DNA of 64,000 nt from a virus: the IMG/VR virus record IMGVR_UViG_3300032213_002070, positions 81,344 through 145,343 of that record; one strand, written 5' to 3'. Every line of letters starts with the position of its first letter. The stretch's first letter is position 1. Under the pieces are notes generated by a model, which was not told where the DNA came from, made no database searches, and saw only the letters and a program-made list of their open reading frames with translations. Of the stretch, positions 18,711 through 28,848 are shown in pieces. A program made the translations under genes and the position numbers.

Positions 18711-20222
18711 TTAAAAGGTTCCACCATCAATATTAATACCATCGAATGTTGTTAAGTTGGTGATAGAGCCGCCAGTGATAGAAACGTTACTTGCATCTTG
18801 AATTGCAATTGTTCCAAGTCCTAACGTAGTTCTTCCTGCGGAAGCGTCTACATCATCGACTAAGCTTCTACCAAAAGAAGTGAATGTTGCTAATGCTGCT
18901 GTTCCAGAACCCGTGAAATATGGAAGTCTGTCTGCAGCAGATGTTAGTCCAGCTAATGCTGAAAGTTCACCATCATAAGCTTGTACGTCTGTACCAATTA
19001 CTAATCCAAGATTAGTTCTTGCTCCTGAAGCAGTTGTTGCTCCAGTTCCTCCATATGATAAACCTACTGTGGTGCCATTCCAAGTACCTACAGTAATTGT
19101 ACCCAGTGATGTTAAACTAGAAGTGACGACACTAGAAGCAAGTGTTGTATTAGAAAGTACTTCTGAAGTTCCAATTTTAAATACTTTACCAGCAGCAAGG
19201 TCTAAATGTTCAGATGAAGTCCAAGAATCTGTAGAATCAGCCCAATTAAATGTTTTATTTGTTCCACCAAGTATGGTGATACCCGCTCCATCAGCACTTG
19301 AGTCAGTTGGTGAAGCTGTATTAGCCAATACAATGTTTTTATCTTCAACAACTACCGTTGCAGTATTAAGGGTTGTTACGTTACCCTGAACGGTTAAGTC
19401 ACCAGTTACAACAAGATTATTAGAAATAGTTACATTTGATGGGAGACTTAATGTTACCGAACCATTTGATGCAGAAACTGCTATTTCATTAGCCGTTCCA
19501 GTTAAACTAATAACACCACTGTTGGTGATTGTCAATGTATTAGATCCATCGTTATACGATTTAGATATACCGGTTCCAGCTGTTATTGCAGAATCAACTG
19601 CATCTTGCGCTGCTTCGTTAAAATCTGAAACTTGACTTGCTGTTATTCCTATAGTCGTATTTCCAGCTAGAGTCAAACGACCCTGAGCATCAACTGTAAA
19701 TGTTCCAATACTATTAGCACTGCCATACGATCCAGCAGACACTGCTGTATTATCCAAGTTTAATGTAACGGTATCAGTAGCTCCTACCACAGAAGACAAT
19801 CCAGTACCACCGGAAATTGTTAATGTATCAGTACCTGAAGTGATTGTTTGATTAGTTCCAGAATCACCTGAAACTGTAAAAGATGTAGCAACGTTTGAAA
19901 CAATATTGCTAATATTAGAAACTTGTTGATCAACATAAAGTTTTGTTGATGCATGTGTATTTGCAGTTGGCGTTGGAACAATAATTACACCAGAAAATGT
20001 TTTATTTCCTGTAATAGTTTGATTTGTTCCTAATGATGTATATGCTCCAAAACCAGCAATTGCCTCAACAGTTGTTGCGGCTCCGCCAACTCCGCCGGTA
20101 CCCTTACCATAGTATAGAACGTCATCAGCTTCATTATATGCTAATTCTGCGTTCTGCAGGGTACCAGGAGCGCCTGTTGCGCCTGAACTGGACCTTCTTT
20201 TAATTCTCAGGGTATTAGACAT
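18711..20222 (-). CDS. Tail fibre (503 residues)
   Basis: The N-terminus MSNTLRIKRRSSS followed by LQNAELAYNEADDVLYYGKG is a fibre-attachment head seen in many marine phage fibres. The body has AGTGISKSY, FTVDAQGRLTLAG and LVVTGDLTVQG modules. It ends in INIDGGTF, like the VDGGNF end of the next gene upstream. Probably anchors to the baseplate through its N-terminus. Confidence 0.8.
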   Translation of the reverse strand: MSNTLRIKRRSSSGATGAPGTLQNAELAYNEADDVLYYGKGTGGVGGAATTVEAIAGFGAYTSLGTNQTITGNKTFSGVIIVPTPTANTHASTKLYVDQQVSNISNIVSNVATSFTVSGDSGTNQTITSGTDTLTISGGTGLSSVVGATDTVTLNLDNTAVSAGSYGSANSIGTFTVDAQGRLTLAGNTTIGITASQVSDFNEAAQDAVDSAITAGTGISKSYNDGSNTLTITNSGVISLTGTANEIAVSASNGSVTLSLPSNVTISNNLVVTGDLTVQGNVTTLNTATVVVEDKNIVLANTASPTDSSADGAGITILGGTNKTFNWADSTDSWTSSEHLDLAAGKVFKIGTSEVLSNTTLASSVVTSSLTSLGTITVGTWNGTTVGLSYGGTGATTASGARTNLGLVIGTDVQAYDGELSALAGLTSAADRLPYFTGSGTAALATFTSFGRSLVDDVDASAGRTTLGLGTIAIQDASNVSITGGSITNLTTFDGINIDGGTF

Positions 20223-20224
20223 TT

Positions 20225-20563
20225 TTAAAAATTCCCTCCATCGACTAGATTAGATTCCGCGTAATTAATCCACTGTGAGCCATTGTAACGTAGAACCTGA
20301 CCACTGGTAACTGAGTTTATAGTAACATCTGTCAACCCATTTAAAACTGATTGGGTTGAAATATTTGTTTCAGCAGCAATTATTCTATCTTTTACCGTTA
20401 AGTGCGATCCATGTGGATTAATACCCAAAGTTGTCTGTAGTGCTTCTACTGCATCGTTTAAGTTTGCATGTTGTGTTGCATGGGGTACTGTGTTAGAGTT
20501 TAAAGTGTCATTAGCCGTAGGGTTAATGAGATTATCTAAAGCTGCTGGATATTGAATAGCCAT
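20225..20563 (-). CDS. Short fibre / tail accessory protein (112 residues)
   Basis: An N-terminal phage structural motif (MAIQYPAALDNL, HATQHANLNDAVEALQ) and a C-terminal VTSGQVLRYNGSQWIN fibre module ending in VDGGNF. It is separated by 2 bases from the 503-residue fibre gene. The shared C-terminal DGG(T/N)F suggests a common assembly contact. Role inferred from context. Confidence 0.65.
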   Translation of the reverse strand: MAIQYPAALDNLINPTANDTLNSNTVPHATQHANLNDAVEALQTTLGINPHGSHLTVKDRIIAAETNISTQSVLNGLTDVTINSVTSGQVLRYNGSQWINYAESNLVDGGNF

Positions 20564-20571
20564 TTTTCTCC

Positions 20572-20982
20572 TTATAAACTAATAATTTTAGTTGCAGTAT
20601 TATCCCAACTTAAAGTTAATGTTGTAGCATCTGCAGTGCCACTAAATGGTAGTCCGGGTGAATCATCTATAAATGATATTAATCTAGAATTTGCATCCGT
20701 AGTTCCAACTTGATATAAGACTATTGCTTGAAAAGGTTGACCATCATATACTTCCGTTAAATCGTTAGCATCGAGTGTCCCTAAAACATTTGTTAAATTT
20801 GACAGCGTTGAACTTCTATAAACGATAGCTGATGATGGTATTGCTGATAGAAATTCATCAGTATTTTGATTAGGTGTATACAATGTAGTTTTTATAAAAG
20901 CTGTTTTAAAAGATTTTGTTGTTATATCAATCCCACCTTTAAAAAGTGCTTCTTTACTTTTTTTATATATAAAATTAGCCAT
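20572..20982 (-). CDS. Tail structural protein (136 residues)
   Basis: I place the start at 20982 (MANFIYKKSKEALFKGG), which overlaps the upstream stop, rather than five codons earlier. The ITTKSFKTAFIKTTLYTPN block and the strand-rich remainder resemble small baseplate or tail-tip proteins found next to fibres. No enzymatic motif. Confidence 0.55.
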   Translation of the reverse strand: MANFIYKKSKEALFKGGIDITTKSFKTAFIKTTLYTPNQNTDEFLSAIPSSAIVYRSSTLSNLTNVLGTLDANDLTEVYDGQPFQAIVLYQVGTTDANSRLISFIDDSPGLPFSGTADATTLTLSWDNTATKIISL

Positions 20983-20983
20983 C

Positions 20984-21763
20984 TTATATACCAACATCTT
21001 TAGAAACAGTTATTTTATATTTATAACCTTTTTCAAAATATTCTTTGTTATCAGTAAAATAACTTGGAGTTGCGTCTATCAATGATGGAAAATCTACGTA
21101 GACTTCTGGTCTCCATGAGTGCATTTGCACTAGAGTAGATACGCTTTCCCATCGGCTAGGAGCTTTCTGTATCTTTTTCCTTTGTGCTTTAAAATATCTA
21201 TTATCTAAAAAGTTAGATGCTGGACGATCACTAAAGGTTATGATTACTCTTCCGTTATTATAATCATTACCTATATAGAAATCACCATTTTTAGGTTCAA
21301 CTGATTCTATGTAGAAATCTGGATTTTTTGCTATGATCTGATATGTGGTATAAGCTTCTTGCATTATAGAATTATCTTCTATAAGAAGTTCTTCCATCTT
21401 AGGAGCTATAACTGTTAGGTAATCGGATGGTGTGGCGGATTCTACTGTGGTAAACGCAATTTTTTCTTCTGTTACAACTTCATTAGCCGAATCCAATAAT
21501 CCAACTACTCTAATATAATATTGTTTTTGTGATGTTAAAACGTTATTATTTGACCAATATAAGGTTAATGTTCTTGCTATTGTATTGTAATCAGTTAGTG
21601 TATTAATTGTCTTAAATGGGTTGGTAACAGCTGTTGGCGTTGCATCTGCAGACTGAACTACAAATCTAGCGTTTGTTAATGAACTAATTTTTATAGTTCT
21701 ACCAAACTTAATTTTAACTTTATCTATACCTACTGAAGCGTAGTCAATCAGATTAAGCGCCAC
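20984..21763 (-). CDS. Tail/baseplate protein (259 residues)
   Basis: The N-terminal half looks like an Ig- or fibronectin-like beta-sandwich (KIKFGRTIKISSLTNARFVV, ITLYWSNN-type strands, QKQYYIRVVGLLDS). The C-terminal half has GNDYNNGRVIITFSDRPAS. It lies between the capsid genes and the fibres. Probably structural; no family named. Confidence 0.55.
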   Translation of the reverse strand: MALNLIDYASVGIDKVKIKFGRTIKISSLTNARFVVQSADATPTAVTNPFKTINTLTDYNTIARTLTLYWSNNNVLTSQKQYYIRVVGLLDSANEVVTEEKIAFTTVESATPSDYLTVIAPKMEELLIEDNSIMQEAYTTYQIIAKNPDFYIESVEPKNGDFYIGNDYNNGRVIITFSDRPASNFLDNRYFKAQRKKIQKAPSRWESVSTLVQMHSWRPEVYVDFPSLIDATPSYFTDNKEYFEKGYKYKITVSKDVGI

Positions 21764-21812
21764 TATGCGTCTCCTTAAAATATTCTCTATCTAACTAGTA
21801 ACGACTGTTGTA

Positions 21813-21843
21813 CAAAAAAATAAGGGGCAGCTTTCGCTGCCCC
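21813..21843 (-). terminator. Intrinsic terminator after major capsid gene
   Basis: An eight-base-pair GC-rich hairpin (GGGGCAGC / GCTGCCCC, loop GAAA on the minus strand) at 21824-21843, followed on the minus strand by TTATTTTTTT. It lies 46 bases after the capsid stop and probably caps a highly expressed capsid transcript before the tail genes. Confidence 0.85.
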
Positions 21844-21889
21844 CTACTTTCTAAGACTGTGTCGTAACTATAACAGTCCTAAGGTTCTA

Positions 21890-22945
21890 TTACATTTCGT
21901 TAGTAACAAGTACCTCGTAGTTACGGGCAAGTCTAACGTTCTTAGCAACAGTGATACCTTCACCGTCACCCAACATGATGATGTCATAACGCTCTTTCAT
22001 CTTCATGGAACGGATGTCACGCGATGGATCATCAAACTGATCCGTACTCATGTCATCCTTTACAAGAAGCGTTCCGACCTCATTACGGTCGATCAAGAAC
22101 ACGTCCGACATTGCTGGCGTTGCGCCATTCTTAGCTGTGAAGCTTACGAATGGTGATACCAACACATTCAGACCCATTGGGGCTGTTGCGTTAAGAGCGC
22201 CATCCTTCGACTGTGGGCGGTAGCCCCAGCTGGTATTAACAGCTGATGCAGCGCCACCCATGTGGAAGATCGAGTCCTTGAGGAAGACCGACCACATCAG
22301 TGGGTGAAGAATGAAGTCTGTTGGTATATGGTTTTCTGCCATAAGAACAGCAGCCATGTCGACAACATCATCCCATGTCATTGAGAGGTTATAAGCCCCA
22401 TCAATTCCACGACCTGTTGTATCGTCATAACCAGCGTCTGCGTTGTCGTAGACAATTGTAGCTGCGTCTTTAAAGCGACTCAGTGCAATTTGTTCCTTTA
22501 AGCGGGCCATTGCACGGCCAGCAGCACGTACATGGAGTCCTACGATGTCCCAAAGAGAATCGGCGATAACTTCCTCAGTGAAAGCCAGCTTCACGCCCTT
22601 CTTCGACACCTTACCCTCGATTTGCTTAGCAAATGCGAGAGCTTGTTCTGGGTATTCTTGTCCTTCTGGGATCTCAGCAGCTTGAATTGCGTTTACCGCT
22701 GGAAATTCCAAAGAACGACCCTTACCAAGGCGTACTGTAGAAAGAAGCGGAGTTACCAAAAGCTGTGGCTCGGCTGCCTCGCGCAGAGTACGAGAAATAA
22801 CCTTAGGGAAGAGTGCTGCGGCATCAGATGACGCAAACGCTTCCTTAATAGTAATTCTGTTGTCTGTGTCGATGTAACCGTCCTCAGCAAATGCGGCTTC
22901 CCAAGCTGGGAGACCCGAGAGGAGTTCTTGGATTGTCTTACTCAT
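21890..22945 (-). CDS. Major capsid protein, HK97 fold
   Basis: 351 residues. The N-terminal helical arm, the E-loop-like GKGRSLEFPAVNA, a long spine-helix region (LWDIVGLHVRAAGRAMARLKEQ) and the A-domain HPLMWSVFLKD and LLVKDDMSTDQ strands fit HK97-fold capsids of myo- and siphophages. AGGAGG lies well placed before the ATG. It lies downstream of the maturation protease and decoration gene and has its own terminator, as expected for the most expressed gene. Confidence 0.85.
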   Translation of the reverse strand: MSKTIQELLSGLPAWEAAFAEDGYIDTDNRITIKEAFASSDAAALFPKVISRTLREAAEPQLLVTPLLSTVRLGKGRSLEFPAVNAIQAAEIPEGQEYPEQALAFAKQIEGKVSKKGVKLAFTEEVIADSLWDIVGLHVRAAGRAMARLKEQIALSRFKDAATIVYDNADAGYDDTTGRGIDGAYNLSMTWDDVVDMAAVLMAENHIPTDFILHPLMWSVFLKDSIFHMGGAASAVNTSWGYRPQSKDGALNATAPMGLNVLVSPFVSFTAKNGATPAMSDVFLIDRNEVGTLLVKDDMSTDQFDDPSRDIRSMKMKERYDIIMLGDGEGITVAKNVRLARNYEVLVTNEM

Positions 22946-22991
22946 CTTAGGATATTTCCTCCTGTTTAATTATTTCTTCTTGTTTTTTCTA

Positions 22992-23759
22992 TTAGAGTGT
23001 TAAATTGACGCGGAAAGCACCAATAACATTCGTAACATCTAGGTTTGCACGGATACCCAGTTTACCTGAGTATGTGCCTGTCTTTGTGAGCTCATAAACT
23101 GTCTTGAGCGCACCTGGATCTGATGGAAGTTGCATGTAGGAAAGTAGTCCGTCATCAAAGTTTGTAGCAAACTTCTCAACTTCAATTACCTTACCAACTT
23201 GCACCCATGGAGTGTGTGATGCTCCTGTTGAGTTTGACGAAGCTGCAAGCTTAACTGGACGACCCATTCCGTCTGAACAAACTAGGTCACCTGCTAATAG
23301 ATCAGCGTTGATTCCACTAACCATTGGATATTCAACATATCCTCTAGTGATGAAGCCTGCGCCTTGCGATGTACCCTTATCAAATGGACGATAGAGGTCA
23401 TACTGTGCACAGCCAACTGGAACTGAATAAGCAGCAACTGCTTGTGTATCGCCTGAGCGCGAAGAGTTAGGTGTTGCACCCGAAGTTGGGTCCCAACCTA
23501 CTGTTGTGTCGCCCCAAGTTACAGTTGAACCTGTACCGTTAGCTGGAACAAAACGTGAATCACCATTTGCATCTGTTACAACCGAAAGGATAGTTCCCTT
23601 TGGAATAACAATTTCAAAACGGTTATCTTCTGAATCTGTATACCAAGTTGGAAGGGCAACCGATGGCAAGATGTAAGCCGAAGGTGCAATACCCTCTGAA
23701 ACTACAAAGCGACCAGCACCCGTTTTGGTACCTACTTTACGAAATTTTGCTAATGACAT
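22992..23759 (-). CDS. Head decoration or stabilisation protein
   Basis: 255 residues, strand-rich, with a conserved-looking N-terminus (SLAKFRKVGTKTGAGRFVV) and repeated Gly/Thr turns. It lies between protease and major capsid, where phages commonly keep decoration or minor head proteins. No specific family could be named. Confidence 0.55.
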   Translation of the reverse strand: MSLAKFRKVGTKTGAGRFVVSEGIAPSAYILPSVALPTWYTDSEDNRFEIVIPKGTILSVVTDANGDSRFVPANGTGSTVTWGDTTVGWDPTSGATPNSSRSGDTQAVAAYSVPVGCAQYDLYRPFDKGTSQGAGFITRGYVEYPMVSGINADLLAGDLVCSDGMGRPVKLAASSNSTGASHTPWVQVGKVIEVEKFATNFDDGLLSYMQLPSDPGALKTVYELTKTGTYSGKLGIRANLDVTNVIGAFRVNLTL

Positions 23760-23789
23760 TTATTTTCTCCTTGTATGTATAGTTTGTTT

Positions 23790-25806
23790 TTAAAGTTTGC
23801 GACGGCCCATAAAGGCATCTACGAACAGCTCTTCAACTGTGTCGACTCTAGCTTGTGGTGCTGTTTCTACTTCTTCATCTTCTAGTATAACATTGTCTTC
23901 CTTTTCTAGAAGAATGTCATTCTCGATGATGGATTCATTAAGTTTTTGAATATTCTTTTTTGCTACTGGAAGTTTAGCTAAATCTCTTAACGAATCTGCT
24001 AATGATCCTGCGGACCTCTTAGTGTGATCGATAATCAATTCTTCTCTACTTTCAACAGACTCTGTACCTAATGAAATTTTTGTATCAACAACTCTTTCGG
24101 CTAATGTACGGTGTAGTGCTTCTTTGAGTTTAGCATTTTCTTCTTGGAGAGCTTGAAGTTTATTTACTTCATCATTGGTATCTTGCTCATCAGCCTTTAC
24201 TTCATCTGTGAGCTCCACCTTTGACTCTTCTTGCTCTTCCATTTCTGCGGGGATTTCAGCATTTGCAGAATCAACCACTTCTTGTTCAACTTGTTCTTCT
24301 GTTGTCACTGTTATCTCCTTAGACTCTGTATTATCAATTGTTTCTGATTCGTTTGCTGGCTCCATAGGCTCTTCCTTTAAAGAAGACCTTAATTGCCATG
24401 CCCACTTCTTATGCTTATCGTCGCGCTCTGCAAGGAAGTTTGCAATTCCCTGTTCGTTAGCTGCGTTTGCCACAGCAAATGCAGCCATCACGCTTGCGTT
24501 CACCATATTGTTTTTTTCGAGAATACCTTGTGCTAAACCAAGAGCCTCTGTTATTGTCATATCATCTTTGAATGACGAATTCATAACTGATTCAGTAAGA
24601 GTTGCAGGGAAAGCTTGAAGTTTTCTCATGTTTTCTGCAATTTGATCAACCGACCCAATGGCATCTTCATATATATTTGAGAATAGCTCATGGTACTCAC
24701 TAAAATCTTCACCTTCAATATTCCAGTGCGCTCTATGAGCTGCAAAGTAAAATACTATTGTGTCATTCAAGACTCTTTGAAGACTTGCTGCTAAGCCTGT
24801 GGCGTCAGCTTCTCCAACTTGTACGGCTTCTTCAAGCTCTACGGTTTCTTCGGTCTCTACAGAAGAGGCAGCTATAGTGGAAAGATCTTGGCTTAAATTT
24901 TCGACAGCGGCCAAGACGTCTTCACCCTGAATGGTTTCGTCCATACTAAGATTCTCCTCATTATCAATAATCATCTTTCTAGATAGTAACGAGGTATCAT
25001 CAGCCTTAGCAGTTTCGCTTTCCTGAAAAGCAAGTGCGGTAAGGAAAGATCCCTTAAGGTGCAAATATAGCGGCCTTGATTCCTTCTTTTTAAGATTCTT
25101 AAAGATAGACTCATTTTCTTCAACGGTAGTGATATCTTCTTTGTCCATATGGAGAATAAATGCTGTGCTCTTAGCGGTCCAGGTATCTGAATCATTGATT
25201 GGTGTTGAACCGTCAATAATCTTCGATGATCTTACGCTAGATCTTTGATCAGCTGGTTGATTAACAAAAGAATATTCTTTAAAAGAGATATCTTGCATGT
25301 CTGCAAAAGCTAGCTTACCCTTGTAAACTTGGCCTCTCTTATACTTAACTGGCTTTGGTCTTCCGTCAGCTGTTTCTGCGGCTAGATCTTCTCCGGATAT
25401 AGAACAAATTGCTCTTCCCGCTCTGCCGCCAACTGAGCCGGTTAGGTACCTTTGATCTGAGATCTTCTGAGCAGCCTGTGGATCTGTTACAGCTATCTGC
25501 AAACGAATGTATGGTGAGCCATCGGCTTCTTTGTCCATCTTAGCTGCGATTACTCTACCAATTGGCTCTGAGTTCAAATCATGATTTAAAATAATAGGCT
25601 TTGGGTATGGCTCAACCCAAGACTGGAGTGACTTCTCTAAAGCATCTGCCGAGTAGTTATTGTAGTTAGCTGTTAATCCGTTCGTGGATTGCAGCAACTT
25701 CTATAATAAGGCCTTGCTTGCCGTTTGATGATTCGGCAAAATCGCTTTCCAAATTCGAGAGGTCAGGAAGTTGGAGAGTGAAATTTTCTACGAAATCAAA
25801 TGCCAT
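23790..25806 (-). CDS. Maturation protease with embedded Dps-like domain, +1 shift at CGGA
   Basis: The start at 25806 gives MAFDFVENF and the strand GLIIEVAAIHE, then a zero-frame stop. A +1 shift at CGGA (residue 43) continues into LTANYNNYSADALEKS and a typical prohead protease core (KPIILNHDLNSEPIGRV, QRYLTGSVGGRAG), total 671 residues. The His of NHD and the Ser of TGSVGG are the likely catalytic pair. Around residues 345-470 there is a ferritin-like Dps segment (FYFAAHRAHWNIEGEDF, IYEDAIGSVDQIAENMRKL). A long acidic coiled tail follows, resembling a scaffold. Start choice is strongly supported by the continuity of the protease N-terminal strand. Confidence 0.8.
25677..25680 (-). other. 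Recoding site CGGA (GAA|CGGA|TTA)
   Basis: The zero frame stops four codons later; the +1 frame has a TAG upstream. The restored protein reads HE-x-LTANY. In my recollection of related proteases the residue at x is usually Gly, which hints that the unit may be decoded as Gly rather than Arg. Confidence 0.75.
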
Positions 25807-25895
25807 TATGTTTACTCCATTTAAATATTAATATGCTCTTATAGTAAATTGTCTTTTATAAGATTAAACAATCTTATATAAATATATCATACTTT

Positions 25896-26669
25896 CTATG
25901 CAACTGTAAAGAAAGCGTTTCCTCTATCATCTCCATTGACTAAAAAGTTATCCAACATTGCTTTATGCATTATATGTGGAGCGTAGATATATGAAGCGGA
26001 ATATAGGTTATATCCAAGTTTTGCTGCATTCCCAGACCAACCTAAATCTTCACCTTGTGAATGCAATGAATAATTTACGTTGCTATAAACATCTTTAGAC
26101 ATCATCTTTGCTGCCATAATAATATCAGATTTAAAGTACTCACCTAGTGGATAGGTTGGCTTCCTGTACCCGCGCTTACCTGGTTCATTTTCCCAGTTCA
26201 TTACACTTGGATACATTTTATCCATAGGAGTCATAAACATCAGTGGACTTACTGCATCTGCGCCTGATTGAATATGCGATATTAAAAGTTGAATTGTATT
26301 AGGATTAGTTAAAAGGATATCCGAATCTAGGCTAAAGAAATAATTTGGATTTAATTCTCTGACCTTATTCAACATGGTATTACGCAGATTAACCATGTTT
26401 TCGTATTTAGACATACTCCAAGTTCTAGTTCCTTCTTCATGAATAAAGTGTGGAACGTCTGGTTTTATATCAATAATAAATTCTGGAATATCTGGTCGAG
26501 CATTCCTATAACGTATTAACATCTCTATAGTTTGTTCATCATCAGGAGATGCTTCAAAAACAAAACCTATTTTAGAAAAATCAATATTTTGATTTTCTAT
26601 ACAAGATATCCAGTAGGGAAATATCCAATCTCTTTTATAGATTGGACAACCAATCACCAATTCAAGCAT
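25896..26669 (-). CDS. Glycosyltransferase, GT-A fold
   Basis: 257 residues. The N-terminal LVIGCPIYKRDW strand-loop and the FFSLDSDILL metal motif (about residue 112) identify a GT-A enzyme; the C-terminal LHSQGEDLGWSGNA segment supplies the usual catalytic acidic residues. It is distinct from the other two glycosyltransferases. Its place between protease and portal suggests capsid-associated sugar transfer, which is inference. Confidence 0.7.
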   Translation of the reverse strand: MLELVIGCPIYKRDWIFPYWISCIENQNIDFSKIGFVFEASPDDEQTIEMLIRYRNARPDIPEFIIDIKPDVPHFIHEEGTRTWSMSKYENMVNLRNTMLNKVRELNPNYFFSLDSDILLTNPNTIQLLISHIQSGADAVSPLMFMTPMDKMYPSVMNWENEPGKRGYRKPTYPLGEYFKSDIIMAAKMMSKDVYSNVNYSLHSQGEDLGWSGNAAKLGYNLYSASYIYAPHIMHKAMLDNFLVNGDDRGNAFFTVA

Positions 26670-26672
26670 GTT

Positions 26673-26981
26673 TTATGCAGTAGCTTCAACTACTGTTTCT
26701 TTTGCCTTTTTCTTTGGCGCTTCAACTGCTGGTTCTTCTTTTTTTGTTTCAACTAAAGGAATATCTTCTTTTACTGTTTGTTTTGGAACAACCACAGAAG
26801 CTTGCACCGCTTCTGGTTCTTCATCAATAATGATATCAAGAATTGCATCAATAACGTCTACTAAAGCCTCAAGAGCTAAACGTGTTTGTCCATTGTTAAC
26901 TGCTCTTTTAAATACTTGAAGAATATCTTCTTCTGGATTTTGGCTACCATTCAATTTTTCATTTATATCAAACATTGTCAT
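26673..26981 (-). CDS. Small acidic head-region protein (102 residues)
   Basis: An N-terminal helical part (LQVFKRAVNNGQTRLALEALVDVIDAIL) and a C-terminal Lys/Glu/Pro/Ala-rich tail like a disordered linker. It overlaps the portal stop codon and precedes the glycosyltransferase by 3 bases. Function unknown. Confidence 0.55.
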   Translation of the reverse strand: MTMFDINEKLNGSQNPEEDILQVFKRAVNNGQTRLALEALVDVIDAILDIIIDEEPEAVQASVVVPKQTVKEDIPLVETKKEEPAVEAPKKKAKETVVEATA

Positions 26982-28605
26982 CTTCCTTTGTTACATCGGA
27001 CTCCACAACAGTATACTCGTTATCTAGTAAAGATTCAATTACTGATAAGAAATTATTATCAAATCTCTTAATATCAGGTGATGTTTTTCTACCGTTTTGA
27101 TTCATCGGGCGCATTGCATTGCCTACACCTTTTTTCTTAGAAGGTAAGTTTCTTTGCCCAGCTGGAGCTGATTTCTGTCCGTCTGAAGTTTTTGGATCTG
27201 GTGGTGTATTTGCAGCTTGTGCTTTTGCTGTTCCGGTAGCAACATCAATCTGTATATCACCCTGGATGGACGCGTACGTGCTCTTAGCGTCGACTTCTGG
27301 GTCATACCCCAGTGCAACACGCGCCTCATCAACTGTAATCAAATTGTTGATAAATTTTTGTATAATATGATTTTCTTTTTTAACCTGTGTATCAACATCA
27401 ATTTCTTTAAACTTGAAATAGCATCTATCCGAAACGCCAGTTTCTAGTGGGTTAGTGATTGGATCAAAGCCGCCCTCAAATAACAATTCGTTAAATACAT
27501 TTAATCTAATCATCTCAGAAAAGAGTTTCTGATATTGCTTAATTCTGTCGTATAAAGCTACGTCTAATCTTTCTGTTACTGATCTATTTCCACCGTTTAA
27601 AGACATGCCCAAGTGATGTGGAGCAACTCCTAAACCAATAGCTACACGTTCTTTAAAGTGGTTTAAATACTGACTTGCATCTAACGATGCGCCTTGTGAA
27701 CCAATTACTTCTACGTCATGTCTAAACGGAAGTATTAATCCACCTTCAGCTCTTAAGTTTTCTATTTCTATTGCTGCTTGTTGGATTTCTTCTGGCTCTG
27801 CTGGTTGCTCTGCTGTACCAATTTTGTATTTGTAAAGTGGAAACAATTCTCTGTGAACAAGATTTTGAATATCTTCTTCAATTTGGCGCAAAGCAATTAC
27901 GTCGTCTAGTACGTTAATCAAAAATGGAGTACCAAAAGCTCTACCAGTTTTTCTATCTAAATGCAAGTGTATTACTTTATCCGCAGTCCAAACTGGATTA
28001 CCTTCAAGTGGCATGTAGGTAAGAGGATCTGTCTGTTGACGATAAGACTTTGGCTTGTTGTGCTTATCTCTGAAAATTCGTACCTGCTCAGTTGGTATTA
28101 AATAATAACCAACAACTGGCATGTCACCAGTCATAGGAGAAAGTTTATCAGGAAAGTAATCGCTAAGATCTCCTCTTGCCTTAACTATAAAAGCATTTGC
28201 GTACTTAAAAAGTTGATCGGAAACCTCCATTAAGAAATCAACGAATGGTCTCTTCATGGCTATTTCCATAAAGTCTATTCTTTGGGCTAGGTATGAAACT
28301 GCTTCAGGATTCTCTGAAGTTATTTCCCAACCTTCTTTCCAAAAAAGATCTTTATATTTAGACATAGCTGATTTAACATAAGAGTCTGTATCAATTGCTT
28401 GCATTAATCTTTCAAAATCGTAGGTTGGTCTTTCAAAGATAGCTCTAGTATTAAAATAATAGTTAGTGCCTTGAAAACCTAACGCCAACGAGGCGACTTT
28501 CATCGCCTTTGATAAACCTTTTACTTGCTCTGGGTCTAACGCCTTTGCAGAAAAATTATTGTCGTTGTCTACTCGTTGAAAAGGTAAATAGTCTCTTATG
28601 GGCAT
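26968..28605 (-). CDS. Portal protein
   Basis: 545 residues with portal features: a helical N-terminal clip region, YVKSAMSKYKDLFWKEGW early, a central wing with VIHLHLDRKTGRAFGTPFL and ALRQIEEDIQNL, the GVAPHHLGMS stretch, and a disordered Pro/Gly/Lys-rich C-terminus. It sits between terminase and protease as usual. It forms the dodecameric DNA entry ring. Confidence 0.8.
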   Translation of the reverse strand: MPIRDYLPFQRVDNDNNFSAKALDPEQVKGLSKAMKVASLALGFQGTNYYFNTRAIFERPTYDFERLMQAIDTDSYVKSAMSKYKDLFWKEGWEITSENPEAVSYLAQRIDFMEIAMKRPFVDFLMEVSDQLFKYANAFIVKARGDLSDYFPDKLSPMTGDMPVVGYYLIPTEQVRIFRDKHNKPKSYRQQTDPLTYMPLEGNPVWTADKVIHLHLDRKTGRAFGTPFLINVLDDVIALRQIEEDIQNLVHRELFPLYKYKIGTAEQPAEPEEIQQAAIEIENLRAEGGLILPFRHDVEVIGSQGASLDASQYLNHFKERVAIGLGVAPHHLGMSLNGGNRSVTERLDVALYDRIKQYQKLFSEMIRLNVFNELLFEGGFDPITNPLETGVSDRCYFKFKEIDVDTQVKKENHIIQKFINNLITVDEARVALGYDPEVDAKSTYASIQGDIQIDVATGTAKAQAANTPPDPKTSDGQKSAPAGQRNLPSKKKGVGNAMRPMNQNGRKTSPDIKRFDNNFLSVIESLLDNEYTVVESDVTKEDDNV

Positions 28606-28664
28606 AGTACATCCTTAATTGTGCCTGTATCTAAATAGTAGACACATTTTGTCTAGGCTGTAAT

Positions 28665-28847
28665 TTATTGTTTTTCTAGCATTCCTGCTGCTTCAAAGGT
28701 CTTCTTAATAATAAGATCCTTTACAGCCTCAAGCCAGAAAACTGTTTCAGCTTCTGTAAAATCACTCTTGTAAGAAAGATTCTTATCGCTAATCTTAATT
28801 TCAACTACAAATTCTGTCTTTACTTCTACTTCTGGTGTATCACTCAT
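28665..28847 (-). CDS. Hypothetical 60-residue protein
   Basis: A short acidic N-terminus followed by an amphipathic helix (TVFWLEAVKDLIIKK). An AAAAGGAC Shine-Dalgarno lies before the ATG. It sits between the portal and a second small gene, 1 base apart from the latter. Unknown role. Confidence 0.5.
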   Translation of the reverse strand: MSDTPEVEVKTEFVVEIKISDKNLSYKSDFTEAETVFWLEAVKDLIIKKTFEAAGMLEKQ

Positions 28848-28848
28848 T

